From the IMG/VR virus record IMGVR_UViG_3300032665_000070, positions 1 through 43,517 of that record: a stretch of 43,517 nucleotides of DNA. The stretch is one strand, 5' to 3'. This document shows, one piece after another, positions 20,695 to 28,801 of this stretch (within the stretch, counting starts at the first letter, position 1; each line of letters opens with the position of its first letter). A program made the position numbers and the translations under genes. This DNA is from a virus. Under the pieces are notes generated by a model. That model was not told the DNA's origin. It saw only the letters and a program-made list of their open reading frames with translations, and did not search any database.

Positions 20695-21638
20695 TTATAC
20701 CTAATCATCTTCCTCATCTTGATTTTCTCAAAGAATGGGATGAATTAAAAAACGTTGAGTTGATCATCGTCCAAGATATCGGTGATAAACCTGCTATCCC
20801 AGAGGGATTTAATGGCACAATTTACGACCATGCTGATATTAAGAAGGATCTTGGTAAGAATGATTGGATTATCCCTACTCGTTCGAGCGCGTGCCGTAGC
20901 TATGGTTACTATAAAGCTTGGCAGGCTGGTGCAGATTATATCTACACGCTTGACAACGATTGTTTCCCTGACGGTAGCCAATTCCTTTCAGGGCACCTTG
21001 AGAACCTAGAGGGAAGCACAACGCTCGGTTGGGTTACAAGCACACTCCAGCACCCATTTACACGAGGATTCCCATACGGTATGCGTGGTAAGAACCCGAT
21101 TGGTGTTAGCCATGGCCTTTGGAGCAAGGTTCCTGATCTTGATGCTGCCACAAGCCTACACAATCCTGATCTCCGGTTTACTCCTGTAACTGAAGATGAT
21201 TCTTTCATCATTCCTCTGCACAACTATTACCCAATGTGCGGTATGAACCTTGCATGGAGAGCTGAGCTTACTCCTGTAATGTACTTTGGTATCTTTGGCC
21301 CTGACTATGGGTTTGACCAATATGATGACATCTGGGCTGGTGTTCTTTCCAAGAAGGTCATGGATCACCTTGGCTATGCAGTACTTTCAGGGTATCCTTC
21401 TGTTGAGCATCGTAAGCAAAGCAATGTTTATGTCAATCTTAAGAAGCAAGCACCAGGCCTTGCTATGAATGAGACATTCTGGAAAGCTGTAGACGCTACC
21501 GAGCTTACTAGCACTGACATTGTTGGTAGCTATAAGGAGCTCATCGAAAAGCTTCCAGATAAGTTTGACACAGAACCAGAAGGCTGGACCGCTAAGTTCA
21601 AGGATGCTGCTCTTAAATGGATTAATTTGTTCTCATGA
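20676..21638 (+). CDS. RGP-family UDP-arabinopyranose mutase-like protein
   Basis: 320 residues strongly resembling plant reversibly glycosylated polypeptides. IVVIPNHLPHLDFLKEW opens the fold. DND (93-95) in TLDNDCFPDG is the metal/UDP motif. TRGFPYGMRGK (Arg130, Arg137) matches the RGYPFSLR segment that holds the glycosylated arginine. VSHGLW, YPMCGMNLAW, the aspartates of FDQYDDIWAG and VNLKKQ follow in order. Plant enzymes interconvert UDP-arabinopyranose and UDP-arabinofuranose. In this cassette it would supply a furanosyl donor. Activity on arabinose specifically is inference. Confidence 0.85.
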   Translation: MAKIIVVIPNHLPHLDFLKEWDELKNVELIIVQDIGDKPAIPEGFNGTIYDHADIKKDLGKNDWIIPTRSSACRSYGYYKAWQAGADYIYTLDNDCFPDGSQFLSGHLENLEGSTTLGWVTSTLQHPFTRGFPYGMRGKNPIGVSHGLWSKVPDLDAATSLHNPDLRFTPVTEDDSFIIPLHNYYPMCGMNLAWRAELTPVMYFGIFGPDYGFDQYDDIWAGVLSKKVMDHLGYAVLSGYPSVEHRKQSNVYVNLKKQAPGLAMNETFWKAVDATELTSTDIVGSYKELIEKLPDKFDTEPEGWTAKFKDAALKWINLFS

Positions 21639-22462
21639 TCAAAGCAACACTAAAAAGAGAATACAATTATAAAGTAGTTGTGGTGATTCCTGCAGGCCGT
21701 AAAAGATACATGGAACTTGTCTTACCCAGGCTTCTTAAAGAGACCGATGTTATTGATGAGATCAGATATTGTATAAATACTAATGTTGCAGAAGATATTG
21801 AATGGATGAATCAAGTTGCTGAACAATATCTCCCACTCATCACGCTTGACAAACGCTTAGGCATCGAAAGTTATCAGGCGTATAGGCTCAGAGATTTCTG
21901 GAGCGATTTAAGAGATCCTAATACTATCTATATCCGTTTAGATGATGACATCGTCTGGTTGGAAGATGATTTCTTTAAAAAAATGCTTGAATTTAGGGTG
22001 AAGCATCAAGAATACCTTTTTGTGTTACCAAACATTGTAAATAATTCAATCACTGATTATATCCACCAACACATCGGTGCTTTTAATATTCCAGAGTTTA
22101 TTAATTATGATTGCCTAGATAAGGTAGGTGTTCTTGATGGTGAGGTCGCTATAAAGAAGCACGAGAATTTTATCGAACATTATAACAATGATACATTGGA
22201 AAGTTATAAGTTTGATAAATGGATCTTGAGAGAATATGAGCGAATTTCTATTAGCTCTCTCTGCTGGTTTGGTAACGATCTTATTGATGTAGAAGTAGAC
22301 CCAGATGAAGAGAATTTTATTGCTTGTGAACTCCCCAAACGTTTAAATAAACCAAACATCATTAATGGTAATGTTCTAGCTGTTCATTTCGCTTTCCACA
22401 CGCAAAGAGAACACATTGAGACTACCAATACATTAGAAAAATATGTTAAGCTAGCAAAATGA
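21635..22462 (+). CDS. GT-A glycosyltransferase-like protein
   Basis: 275 residues, ATGA overlap. VVVVIPAGRKRYMELVL is a typical first strand-loop, and YIRLDDDIVWLE (99-110) gives the DxD metal site. WFGNDLIDVEVDPDEENF may form the acceptor lobe. Probably transfers the sugar made by the upstream genes to protein, DNA or glycan. The acceptor is unknown. Confidence 0.75.
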   Translation: MIKATLKREYNYKVVVVIPAGRKRYMELVLPRLLKETDVIDEIRYCINTNVAEDIEWMNQVAEQYLPLITLDKRLGIESYQAYRLRDFWSDLRDPNTIYIRLDDDIVWLEDDFFKKMLEFRVKHQEYLFVLPNIVNNSITDYIHQHIGAFNIPEFINYDCLDKVGVLDGEVAIKKHENFIEHYNNDTLESYKFDKWILREYERISISSLCWFGNDLIDVEVDPDEENFIACELPKRLNKPNIINGNVLAVHFAFHTQREHIETTNTLEKYVKLAK

Positions 22463-23118
22463 TTAAAATAGCCATTAGTTCTGTAGTAAATTACAGCAAT
22501 ATGACTCTACCAGTTGTTATCCCATCTTTACTAAATTCTGGAGTAGATCCTAAAAACATCTATATTTTTGAAGGTGGTTATTATGAAAGATCCGTCGGTG
22601 AATATCTTGGAGCTAATCATATTAAGGTCGATCATAACTCATTTGACTATACCGCTCTTATTGACATCGTAGAGAATGAAATTGAATCAGAATATTGGTT
22701 CTTATTGCATGATACATGTGTAGTTGGTGCAGAGTTTAATTCTCTGCTCCAAAATATCCCAGAGAATAAACCAAATGTAATCTGTATGTTGGGTCATCAT
22801 CCCGGAACTATGAATATATGCAGCTATAAATACTCATATCTTTTAGAAAAAAAAGAACAAATTATAAAATTAAAAAATCATGATTATAGTGCAGAAGGCA
22901 CAATGCAAGCTAAGATTGTAGCAATTGAAGCAGAAAATTCGCTACAAGGTGGATCAGTTATCTATAATCCCGATAGGTTTACTGATATTTGGACAGAAAA
23001 AGTTGAAAACCCCTATAAAGAAGATGGCATTGAAAGAAACTTGCGTTATTTTAACAATCTAGATGTTTATAAATATCAAGCAAATTATGGTCAATGGCCT
23101 AGAATAATAGAATTATAA
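22459..23118 (+). CDS. Second glycosyltransferase-like protein
   Basis: 219 residues, ATGA overlap. A beta-alpha start (MIKIAISSVVNYSNMTLPVVIPSLL trimmed: motif VVIPSLLNSG) and YWFLLHDTCVVG (79-90) in the place of a GT-A DxD strand, then GHHPG and a Lys-rich helix. The DxD is not classical (HDT), so it may be a divergent transferase or an inactive partner of the preceding one. Last gene of the cassette. Confidence 0.55.
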   Translation: MIKIAISSVVNYSNMTLPVVIPSLLNSGVDPKNIYIFEGGYYERSVGEYLGANHIKVDHNSFDYTALIDIVENEIESEYWFLLHDTCVVGAEFNSLLQNIPENKPNVICMLGHHPGTMNICSYKYSYLLEKKEQIIKLKNHDYSAEGTMQAKIVAIEAENSLQGGSVIYNPDRFTDIWTEKVENPYKEDGIERNLRYFNNLDVYKYQANYGQWPRIIEL

Positions 23119-23121
23119 TTA

Positions 23122-23148
23122 GTATCTGTATAAATTGTGCCCAGATAC
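23122..23148 (+). other. Perfect 7-bp inverted repeat after the sugar cassette
   Basis: GTATCTG/CAGATAC with a 13-nt loop, just past the stop at 23118 and before tRNA-Asn. It is a candidate end-of-operon or processing hairpin, without a T-run. Confidence 0.4.
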
Positions 23149-23183
23149 AAATACAATCAGCTATACTTGAATTAGTTTTACAA

Positions 23184-23255
23184 TGCTCGGTAACTCAGAG
23201 GCAGAGTACTCGCCTGTTAAGCGAAGTGTCGTAGGTTCGATCCCTACCCGAGCAG
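23184..23255 (+). tRNA. tRNA-Asn (GTT)
   Basis: Acceptor TGCTCGG/CCGAGCA, D stem ACTC/GAGT, anticodon loop CTGTTAA (GTT), T stem GTAGG/CCTAC with TTCGATC, discriminator G. The lowest anticodon-stem pair (C-A) is mismatched. No CCA. Confidence 0.88.
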
Positions 23256-23338
23256 CGGAGCATAGGTCCAGGTTCAATTCCTGGTCGCCCAACAACGATG
23301 GGTGATGGTGTAACGTTAGCACAATGTTCATGAATTTA
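23256..23338 (+). tRNA. Circularly permuted tRNA-like element (3' half before 5' half)
   Basis: The 3' half comes first: AGCAT (23259-23263), AGGT, T arm CCAGG-TTCAATT-CCTGG (23268-23284), TCGCCCA (23285-23291). After seven bases the 5' half follows: TGGGTGA (23299-23305), TG, D arm GTGT/GCAC (23308-23322), A, ATGTT (23324-23328), C. Acceptor halves pair 7/7 (one G-U), and anticodon-stem halves ATGTT/AGCAT pair 5/5 (one G-U). The element fills exactly the gap between tRNA-Asn and tRNA-Ser. The anticodon loop is broken and no anticodon can be read. It may be a recombination relic or a processed two-piece RNA. Confidence 0.6.
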
Positions 23339-23423
23339 GGATCGGTGGCTGAGTGGCCGAAAGCAACGGTTTGCTAAACCGTCGTACCGCGAGGTACCGG
23401 AGGTTCGAATCCTCCTCGGTCCG
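23339..23423 (+). tRNA. tRNA-Ser (GCT)
   Basis: Acceptor GGATCGG/TCGGTCC (two wobble pairs), anticodon stem ACGGT/ACCGT with loop TTGCTAA (GCT), long variable arm with GTACC/GGTAC pairing, T stem GGAGG/CCTCC with TTCGAAT, discriminator G. Confidence 0.92.
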
Positions 23424-23450
23424 CTGTATACTAGACATAAAGGAAGTATT

Positions 23451-23603
23451 ATGGATAAGAAAGAAATAAAGTTCAATATTCCTCTTCGTTTGTACCAGAG
23501 AATCAATCGTGTCTCTGAAACCTTGGGCTATACTGATGTAGAGAAGTTTATTAGTTATTATATGAGTCTTAGCTTCCAGGCATTTGATACGCCTGAAGAG
23601 TAG
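23451..23603 (+). CDS. Small ribbon-helix-helix-like protein
   Basis: 50 residues with AAAGGAAG 6 nt before ATG 23451. MDKKEIKFNIPLRLYQRINRV fits a beta strand followed by a helix, and GYTDVEKFISYYMSLSF the second helix, as in Arc/CopG/MetJ DNA-binding dimers. It sits between tRNA-Ser and tRNA-Gln, so it may regulate the tRNA unit. It ends six bases before tRNA-Gln. Confidence 0.7.
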   Translation: MDKKEIKFNIPLRLYQRINRVSETLGYTDVEKFISYYMSLSFQAFDTPEE

Positions 23604-23608
23604 CGCAA

Positions 23609-23679
23609 TGAGGGATCGTCCAATGGCAGGACAACAGATTTTGGTTCTGTGAATCGGGGTTCGAGTCCCTGTCCCTCAG
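23609..23679 (+). tRNA. tRNA-Gln (TTG)
   Basis: Acceptor TGAGGGA/TCCCTCA, D stem GTCC/GGAC, anticodon stem ACAGA/TCTGT with loop TTTTGGT (TTG), T stem CGGGG/CCCTG (one wobble) with TTCGAGT, discriminator G. Confidence 0.92.
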
Positions 23680-23684
23680 CAAAT

Positions 23685-23765
23685 CGATGGGTGGCGGAGT
23701 GGCCAAACGCGGCTGGCTGTAAACCAGCTCCTTCGGGTACGGGAGTTCGAATCTCTCCCCATCGA
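23685..23765 (+). tRNA. tRNA-Tyr (GTA)
   Basis: Acceptor CGATGGG/CCCATCG, anticodon stem GCTGG/CCAGC with loop CTGTAAA (GTA), long variable arm around CTTCGGG, T stem GGGAG/CTCTC with TTCGAAT, discriminator A. Confidence 0.92.
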
Positions 23766-23943
23766 CCAGTGGCAAGGAAAGTAAACGGAGAATGGGCAAC
23801 AAGGGTTTGGCAGACGTGCTGGTAATTCCTTTGTGTATACCTCACCGGCCATTAAAACGAAGTAGCGACCAGTAGTAAACTTAAGCTAGGTTGGTTAGAA
23901 AATAATAAGGAAAGCATTTTTAAGTATTTAAATTTATAAATAA
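23766..23943 (+). other. Spacer inside the tRNA cluster
   Basis: No complete tRNA or gene is visible. AAGGAA/TTCCTT could pair across about 50 nt (near 23774-23830). A D-arm-like AGCTAGGTTGGTTAGA lies near 23885-23900, possibly a decayed tRNA. The end is AT-rich. Confidence 0.4.
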
Positions 23944-24018
23944 GCGGGGGGACGCAGACGGTGACGCGGGAAAGCTTATATCTTTCTGATTGAGTGGGTT
24001 CAACTCCCACCCCCCGTA
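23944..24018 (+). tRNA. Probable divergent tRNA-Ile (TAT)
   Basis: Acceptor GCGGGGG/CCCCCGT, 3-bp D stem CGC/GCG, anticodon stem GAAAG/CTTTC with loop CTTATAT (TAT), 7-nt variable loop, T stem GTGGG/CCCAC with TTCAACT, discriminator A. Position 8 is G instead of U and the D stem is short, so scanners may score it poorly. It would read AUA. Confidence 0.55.
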
Positions 24019-24035
24019 CAATGATCTTCGACTAC

Positions 24036-24063
24036 GTATGTTCGATTCGTACTGCCCGGACCA
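24036..24063 (+). tRNA. tRNA 3'-end remnant with CCA
   Basis: T arm GTATG-TTCGATT-CGTAC, then TGCCCGG, A, CCA. No matching 5' acceptor (CCGGGCA) was found nearby, so only the 3' third remains. Confidence 0.45.
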
Positions 24064-24094
24064 TTTAAAACCACCTTTGATTCATAAGAGATAA

Positions 24095-24124
24095 TAGGCA
24101 ATAAAGCCTAATGTCCAGCGTTCC
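24095..24124 (+). other. Twin hairpins before 24152 gene
   Basis: TAGGC/GCCTA and GTTCC/GGAAC in the leader of the 24152 gene; no T-run. They may protect the 5' end after tRNA processing. Confidence 0.35.
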
Positions 24125-24151
24125 TATGGGAACATAATGAGGAGTAACACG

Positions 24152-24454
24152 ATGACTTCGATGTTCGACTATGATGACACAGTAAACTTAGCTTTTGATG
24201 CCAAGATTGCTGGTAAGAATTTGGTGATTGCCAAGCATGAACTACTTACTAAGACTGGTGACTTTTTGTTCCTAGCGCACAGTGATCGTGAACTTGCTCT
24301 CCGTATGGGTATGGTTGAAGAAGATATTGAGAAGGCCGCTCATCGTAAGATGGCTAATATCAGTGACTCTAAGGCTAAGTTAGTCCGTGCTGTCTATGAG
24401 GAATGGCAACTACGTCACGCCAAGTGCACAACTTGCGTCAAGCAGGTTAAGTAG
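24152..24454 (+). CDS. 100-residue helical protein with CxxC
   Basis: ATG 24152 (MTSMFDYDDTV) has AGGAG 7 nt upstream; the earlier ATG 24137 overlaps that site. Helical and charged, ending HAKCTTCVKQVK with a CxxC. Unrecognised. It is the first gene after the tRNA cluster. Confidence 0.75.
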   Translation: MTSMFDYDDTVNLAFDAKIAGKNLVIAKHELLTKTGDFLFLAHSDRELALRMGMVEEDIEKAAHRKMANISDSKAKLVRAVYEEWQLRHAKCTTCVKQVK

Positions 24455-24484
24455 TATTAATCTACTATTATAAGTTAGGTTAAT

Positions 24485-25942
24485 ATGGATAATAAGTTTA
24501 ATTCTAAGAATGCTGTTGACGCTATTGATAGCGATCGCTTTAACTATAGAAAAATTATTGCATCAGAGATTGGGTCGCAAGATCCTAATAAAATAATGCA
24601 CCCCGGTGCCATGCCGCTCTTCGAGAATGATGACGAAGCTTACCAGTATTTATTAAGTGAGATTAAGAACGATAAGCTTCGAAGAGAAAATAAGAAGCAA
24701 GAGATACAAACAAAGATAGAAAAAGGGGAAGCTACTGTACTTCAGCCAAGCCCCGGAATGTATCCAATAAATTTCAGGGAAGAGCCTAGAGACATAAAAG
24801 TGGCTTTAGACCCAAGAATTAGTTCTACTAGCTATGATGACCATTTCCATGATTATAATTCAGAGTTTGATCCAGATGACTATGAGCATCAACAAGGTAT
24901 TGATGATAGATTCATAGGCGATTATGCTAGAGAATCAGACGGATTTGGCGATGATGATAGCTTAGAACAAATGCTTAGAACAGAAAGCTGCGAGTATTGT
25001 AAGGGTCGTGGATGCGATAGCTGTAAAATCCCAGAAGAAACTTCAGAAGATTCCACCCATGAACTACATGGTTTTCATGAAGATGAAGATGAAGGCGCCA
25101 CAGATGATGACAACGAGAGCATAGACGAAGATAAAGTCGTTTGTCCTTCATGCGATGGTATGTCAAGTATCAATAAGCTAGAAAAGCATGTTTATAATGA
25201 CACTCATTGCTCTGGATGCAAGACTAAAGACTGTGGTTCAGACAAGAGCAATAGAGCTCCTCATTGCCGTGGATGTGGGAATGTTGAAGGATGCGAAGGT
25301 AGATCACGTCAAGAGTGGACAAACAAAGACAAAGATGGCAACCTAGTAAACGTCTGTAAAACATGCGGCAATGAAGGTGAAGTCACTCCAAACGTTGCTT
25401 ACTCCATTGAGAGAAATGATGAATCTACCGAGGACGAAACAAGCGGGGCTCCAAAGGGCAAAGGCAGTGTTCAGCCAAAAGAGATCACTGTAAAACATGA
25501 TACTAACGCAGAAGATTTTAGTGATCCAATTTTACCTGATGATGAAAATAATCCAGCAGTTTCTTCTGCCATGGATAAATTAAAGAGCTTAAAAAAGATT
25601 AAAAAACCTTCAAAATCATCAAGACCGAGCACGGCTTTTTCTAACCTATTTGAATCACGATCGTTGGAAAGAAATTTAGATGATTCAGAGTCTGAAGAAG
25701 TACCCAAGGTAGAAGAGCCATCGATTAGTGCAAAGAAACATCCAAAAGATTGCATACTTTGCAAGGGCACTGGAATCTTACCAGATGATGAAATAGCTAA
25801 AGTGAATAAAAGTGATGAATACAAAGAAGGCATCGCTGAGATCAGAAGAAGCACGCCAGATAAAACTGAAGCTAGAGAAAAACTCAACGATTTCATGGAA
25901 GACCAGTACGCATGCAAAGGGATGACTGATGTCGGACGCTGA
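24485..25942 (+). CDS. Acidic Cys-rich protein with DnaJ-like zinc knuckles (A)
   Basis: 485 residues. It begins MDNKFNSKNAVDA (FNSK motif). CEYCKGRGCDSC (169-180) is a compact CxxCxGxGCxxC. More Cys pairs follow at about 220-223, 242-250, 261-270 and 291-294, and CILCKGTG at 423-430. Between them are long Asp/Glu and Ser-rich linkers. DnaJ zinc knuckles bind unfolded protein in the chaperone; there is no J domain here. It is upstream of the portal and co-directional with the head genes, so a morphogenesis or virion role is likely. It overlaps the next gene by 14 nt. Confidence 0.8.
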   Translation: MDNKFNSKNAVDAIDSDRFNYRKIIASEIGSQDPNKIMHPGAMPLFENDDEAYQYLLSEIKNDKLRRENKKQEIQTKIEKGEATVLQPSPGMYPINFREEPRDIKVALDPRISSTSYDDHFHDYNSEFDPDDYEHQQGIDDRFIGDYARESDGFGDDDSLEQMLRTESCEYCKGRGCDSCKIPEETSEDSTHELHGFHEDEDEGATDDDNESIDEDKVVCPSCDGMSSINKLEKHVYNDTHCSGCKTKDCGSDKSNRAPHCRGCGNVEGCEGRSRQEWTNKDKDGNLVNVCKTCGNEGEVTPNVAYSIERNDESTEDETSGAPKGKGSVQPKEITVKHDTNAEDFSDPILPDDENNPAVSSAMDKLKSLKKIKKPSKSSRPSTAFSNLFESRSLERNLDDSESEEVPKVEEPSISAKKHPKDCILCKGTGILPDDEIAKVNKSDEYKEGIAEIRRSTPDKTEAREKLNDFMEDQYACKGMTDVGR

Positions 25943-26609
25943 ATACGATCCAAACGCTAATTGTTGGTTGTACGACTTAAAGAAAACGCTCCCTAGCCGT
26001 ACGTTTAAAAAACTTTATGGTGATTGGGGCCCCTGTGATGATCAGGATAGAACGACGCCTGATTTCTTAGCGCAAAGGAACGAACGTCGTGGTGACCCAG
26101 ATTATGAAGAAAGCCTGAAAAGAGATAAGCCAAAAGGTCGTATCTTGCTTCAACGTACTGGAACAGATGTAGTGCATTGCTGTGATAACCATGCTAATCC
26201 AACAAGAAAAACTCATGTTTTTATGGAAAATGTTATGAATTCTTTAAGGCCATTGAACCAAGACGAGTCTCCAGAGATGCAGAGACGAATCAGTGCTCGT
26301 GGTGATATAGAAAAAGAATCGATTCTTAGAAGGTATAATAATTCTATTAAACAAAAAACTAAAGAAAAGTTTAATAGTAGGAGTTTAAGCATTGATCCAT
26401 CGGAGCATGACTGGAGTTCTGACCCAATCATAGGTTTCGATGATATAATACCAGATATTGATGTCCCAGATGAAGTCCCTACACCAAAGCCATTAATTTC
26501 TCCTAAGAAAGATATAATTCCTGAGCAGCAAGAAGTTGCTGTTACTCCCTCATCGGTTCCAGAAGAAGATATTGTTCAGAAACCAAAACCAAGACTTTGG
26601 GATAAATAG
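25929..26609 (+). CDS. 226-residue companion of the zinc-knuckle proteins
   Basis: Four scattered Cys (CWLYD, GPCDD, HCCDN). MENVMNSLRPLNQDESPEM matches LRP motifs in the next two proteins, and KFNSRSLSID repeats the FNS[KR] motif. The C-terminus is Pro-rich, ending KPKPRLWDK. It overlaps the upstream gene. Function unknown. Confidence 0.75.
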   Translation: MSDAEYDPNANCWLYDLKKTLPSRTFKKLYGDWGPCDDQDRTTPDFLAQRNERRGDPDYEESLKRDKPKGRILLQRTGTDVVHCCDNHANPTRKTHVFMENVMNSLRPLNQDESPEMQRRISARGDIEKESILRRYNNSIKQKTKEKFNSRSLSIDPSEHDWSSDPIIGFDDIIPDIDVPDEVPTPKPLISPKKDIIPEQQEVAVTPSSVPEEDIVQKPKPRLWDK

Positions 26610-26623
26610 GTAGATACTAAACT

Positions 26624-28801
26624 ATGTTTAAATTCATTTTTGCACAAAAAAAGACCGCTGCTGGTGAGAGAATCGTTGTTAACATGCAACAGCATGATAA
26701 TGAACAAAAAGAACTAGAAGCTCAGGCTCTGCGTAAGCCATCTAAGGGTAATACGCCGACAGAAACGATCATCAATAAACCTACACCTAGAACGATTAGT
26801 AGATCTATGTCAACGGTTCTTAGATTGCTTGATCAGTCTAACATTCGTGATAATAAAGGCACAAATGTTGGTCAGACCGCTACGAGTAAAGACCTAGAGC
26901 CAGATGATTTTACCAGTCTGATTAAGACTCATGGTGGTAAAGAATCTTTGCATAAAATCATTGGTTCATTATCAGACATTCCTTATACCGTTGGCGATGG
27001 GTTATGTGTTTGTGGCAATACACGAGATAAGCATGTCGATAGAGAGACTGCTGCTTCTTTCAATACTAGTAACCCAGATAACCATTTAGAAATCCATGAG
27101 TTTACACCACAAAGAATTGGTGGACAACCAGGTAACAAGTTCAGAGCAAGCCAATCAAAACTACTTGATATGCTTCGACCAGTAAAGCAAGAAGATGGTT
27201 CTGAAAAGAGTGATTTCGCGAAAGTGTTTGACTCTAAAGACGTTGAGGGTGATTATCTCCCGATGACGCGTGTTGGTACAAAAGGTATAAAGTTCAATCG
27301 TTATGAAACTTGGGCTGATGCACAAAGAGGCCGTGGTCAACAAACTCAGAACTTTTTAACAAAATATGCTAATAAATTATCTAAGTGCATTTACTGTGGA
27401 TTCAATGGTAAAAAAGAGCCTAACCAGCGAGATAATAGTACATTATGCGGTGATTGCGAAAAAGGTAAAATAACGCTTAGAAGCAAAGTGGGTGCTGACG
27501 GTAAAAAGACAAGAGTTCCTTTTACGATTGGCCTCGGTGGTGGTAAGCAAAAGTATTTCGATGAAGAAGATGCCCCAGCCTGCAAGAGTTGCGAAGGTAA
27601 GGGTTCTAGGACCAATAGCTACAAAACTGGTGAAACACAAGTAGAATGCTCTTCTTGTTCTGGCTCTGGTAAAGATACTTCTGCTTTTTCTTGTACAAAT
27701 TGCCATTCTGATAAAGGCAGTATTCCTTTAACGCCCGATAACACGTGCCCAAATCCTAAATGCAATGAAGGTTATGTTCTCAACGAAGGTAAAGCTATTA
27801 AGCCTAGGCCTAGAGTCAATGAGTTCGCAAAATCTTTCATGGGTAACCCACGTTTTGCTACACTTTTTAGAAGTTCTATGCCTGCTAATACTGGGGTGGA
27901 CACTTGGAAAGCCCATGGCGATAAAGATTGTACACGTTGCCATGGTGATGACGAACATCAGACAGAGCACGGTCTACCATGCAACTGTAGGATTGGAAGT
28001 TTCGAAGATACAGACACCTTACCAAGTGGTATGAGACTGATTCACCCTGAGCATGTAGATATCCCAGATTTTCATTATTTACGAGCGATGAGCGATGCTT
28101 ATGACGGTGATCTTGCGTCTAGCCCACATGAGATCCATCACATGCCTAACCTTGAGGACCCCGAAACAAATAAAACACCATTTGAGCAATATGGTACTGG
28201 TTCGCGACAGGAGTACGGTCAAGGACAACGACCAATCGATCAAAGAATGTTTCTTGGAGTCTATTCAAACGGTAAAAGAGTTCCTAAGTCTGTGATCGAT
28301 AGATTGAATGTGAAAAGTAAAAAGAATTGGTCTAGTGCCAATGCAAAGTACTGTGCTTCTAGCGCAGACCTCGCTGACTTGAAAGAAGAGCTTAAAGATA
28401 TTAAGAGTTGGCCTGATGTCGTTGCTGAACGTAAGCCATTGAAGCTTAAGTTGCGTAAGACTAGGGTGAACGAAGATGACTTCCCAGAGTCTATAAAAAC
28501 TCCTGTAAGTTCTCTAGAGAGTGCTGTAGGAAGCTTATCCGACTCTGCCACTGGTAAATATAATGATCTTCTTGATACCATGCACAAGCATTTAACAAAA
28601 GCAGCTATCCCAAGCAACCCCAATAAGGTTGAAGACATGACACGCTGGCGTAAACTTAGTCAGACTCTTTTATCAGAAGTTGGCAGAAGCCATGGAGAAT
28701 CTTCAAGAAAATCTATCGAAGAATCAATCTCTAATTTCCCCTCAATGAGCCCTAAGGGTGCAACATCCACAGAAAGCGAAGAGGCCACTCAGAATGTCTA
28801 A
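26624..28801 (+). CDS. Cys-rich protein with DnaJ-like zinc knuckles (B)
   Basis: 725 residues. The start MFKFIFAQKKTAAGERIVV carries an AAGE site. Cys clusters: CVCG (about 127), CIYC...CGDC (254-275), CKSCEGKG (318-325), CSSCSGSG (341-348), CTNC (356), CPNPKC (373), CTRCH (435) and CNC (about 452). KLLDMLRPVKQEDGSE is the shared LRP motif. The C-terminal third is Cys-free, helical and Ser/Lys-rich. The knuckles resemble DnaJ or tandem zinc ribbons. It is almost the same length as the next protein, suggesting paralogy. Confidence 0.8.
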   Translation: MFKFIFAQKKTAAGERIVVNMQQHDNEQKELEAQALRKPSKGNTPTETIINKPTPRTISRSMSTVLRLLDQSNIRDNKGTNVGQTATSKDLEPDDFTSLIKTHGGKESLHKIIGSLSDIPYTVGDGLCVCGNTRDKHVDRETAASFNTSNPDNHLEIHEFTPQRIGGQPGNKFRASQSKLLDMLRPVKQEDGSEKSDFAKVFDSKDVEGDYLPMTRVGTKGIKFNRYETWADAQRGRGQQTQNFLTKYANKLSKCIYCGFNGKKEPNQRDNSTLCGDCEKGKITLRSKVGADGKKTRVPFTIGLGGGKQKYFDEEDAPACKSCEGKGSRTNSYKTGETQVECSSCSGSGKDTSAFSCTNCHSDKGSIPLTPDNTCPNPKCNEGYVLNEGKAIKPRPRVNEFAKSFMGNPRFATLFRSSMPANTGVDTWKAHGDKDCTRCHGDDEHQTEHGLPCNCRIGSFEDTDTLPSGMRLIHPEHVDIPDFHYLRAMSDAYDGDLASSPHEIHHMPNLEDPETNKTPFEQYGTGSRQEYGQGQRPIDQRMFLGVYSNGKRVPKSVIDRLNVKSKKNWSSANAKYCASSADLADLKEELKDIKSWPDVVAERKPLKLKLRKTRVNEDDFPESIKTPVSSLESAVGSLSDSATGKYNDLLDTMHKHLTKAAIPSNPNKVEDMTRWRKLSQTLLSEVGRSHGESSRKSIEESISNFPSMSPKGATSTESEEATQNV

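Noticed and set aside
23558-23845. Minus-strand ORFs across the tRNA cluster
   Set aside because: They read through complete tRNA-Gln and tRNA-Tyr genes on the other strand.
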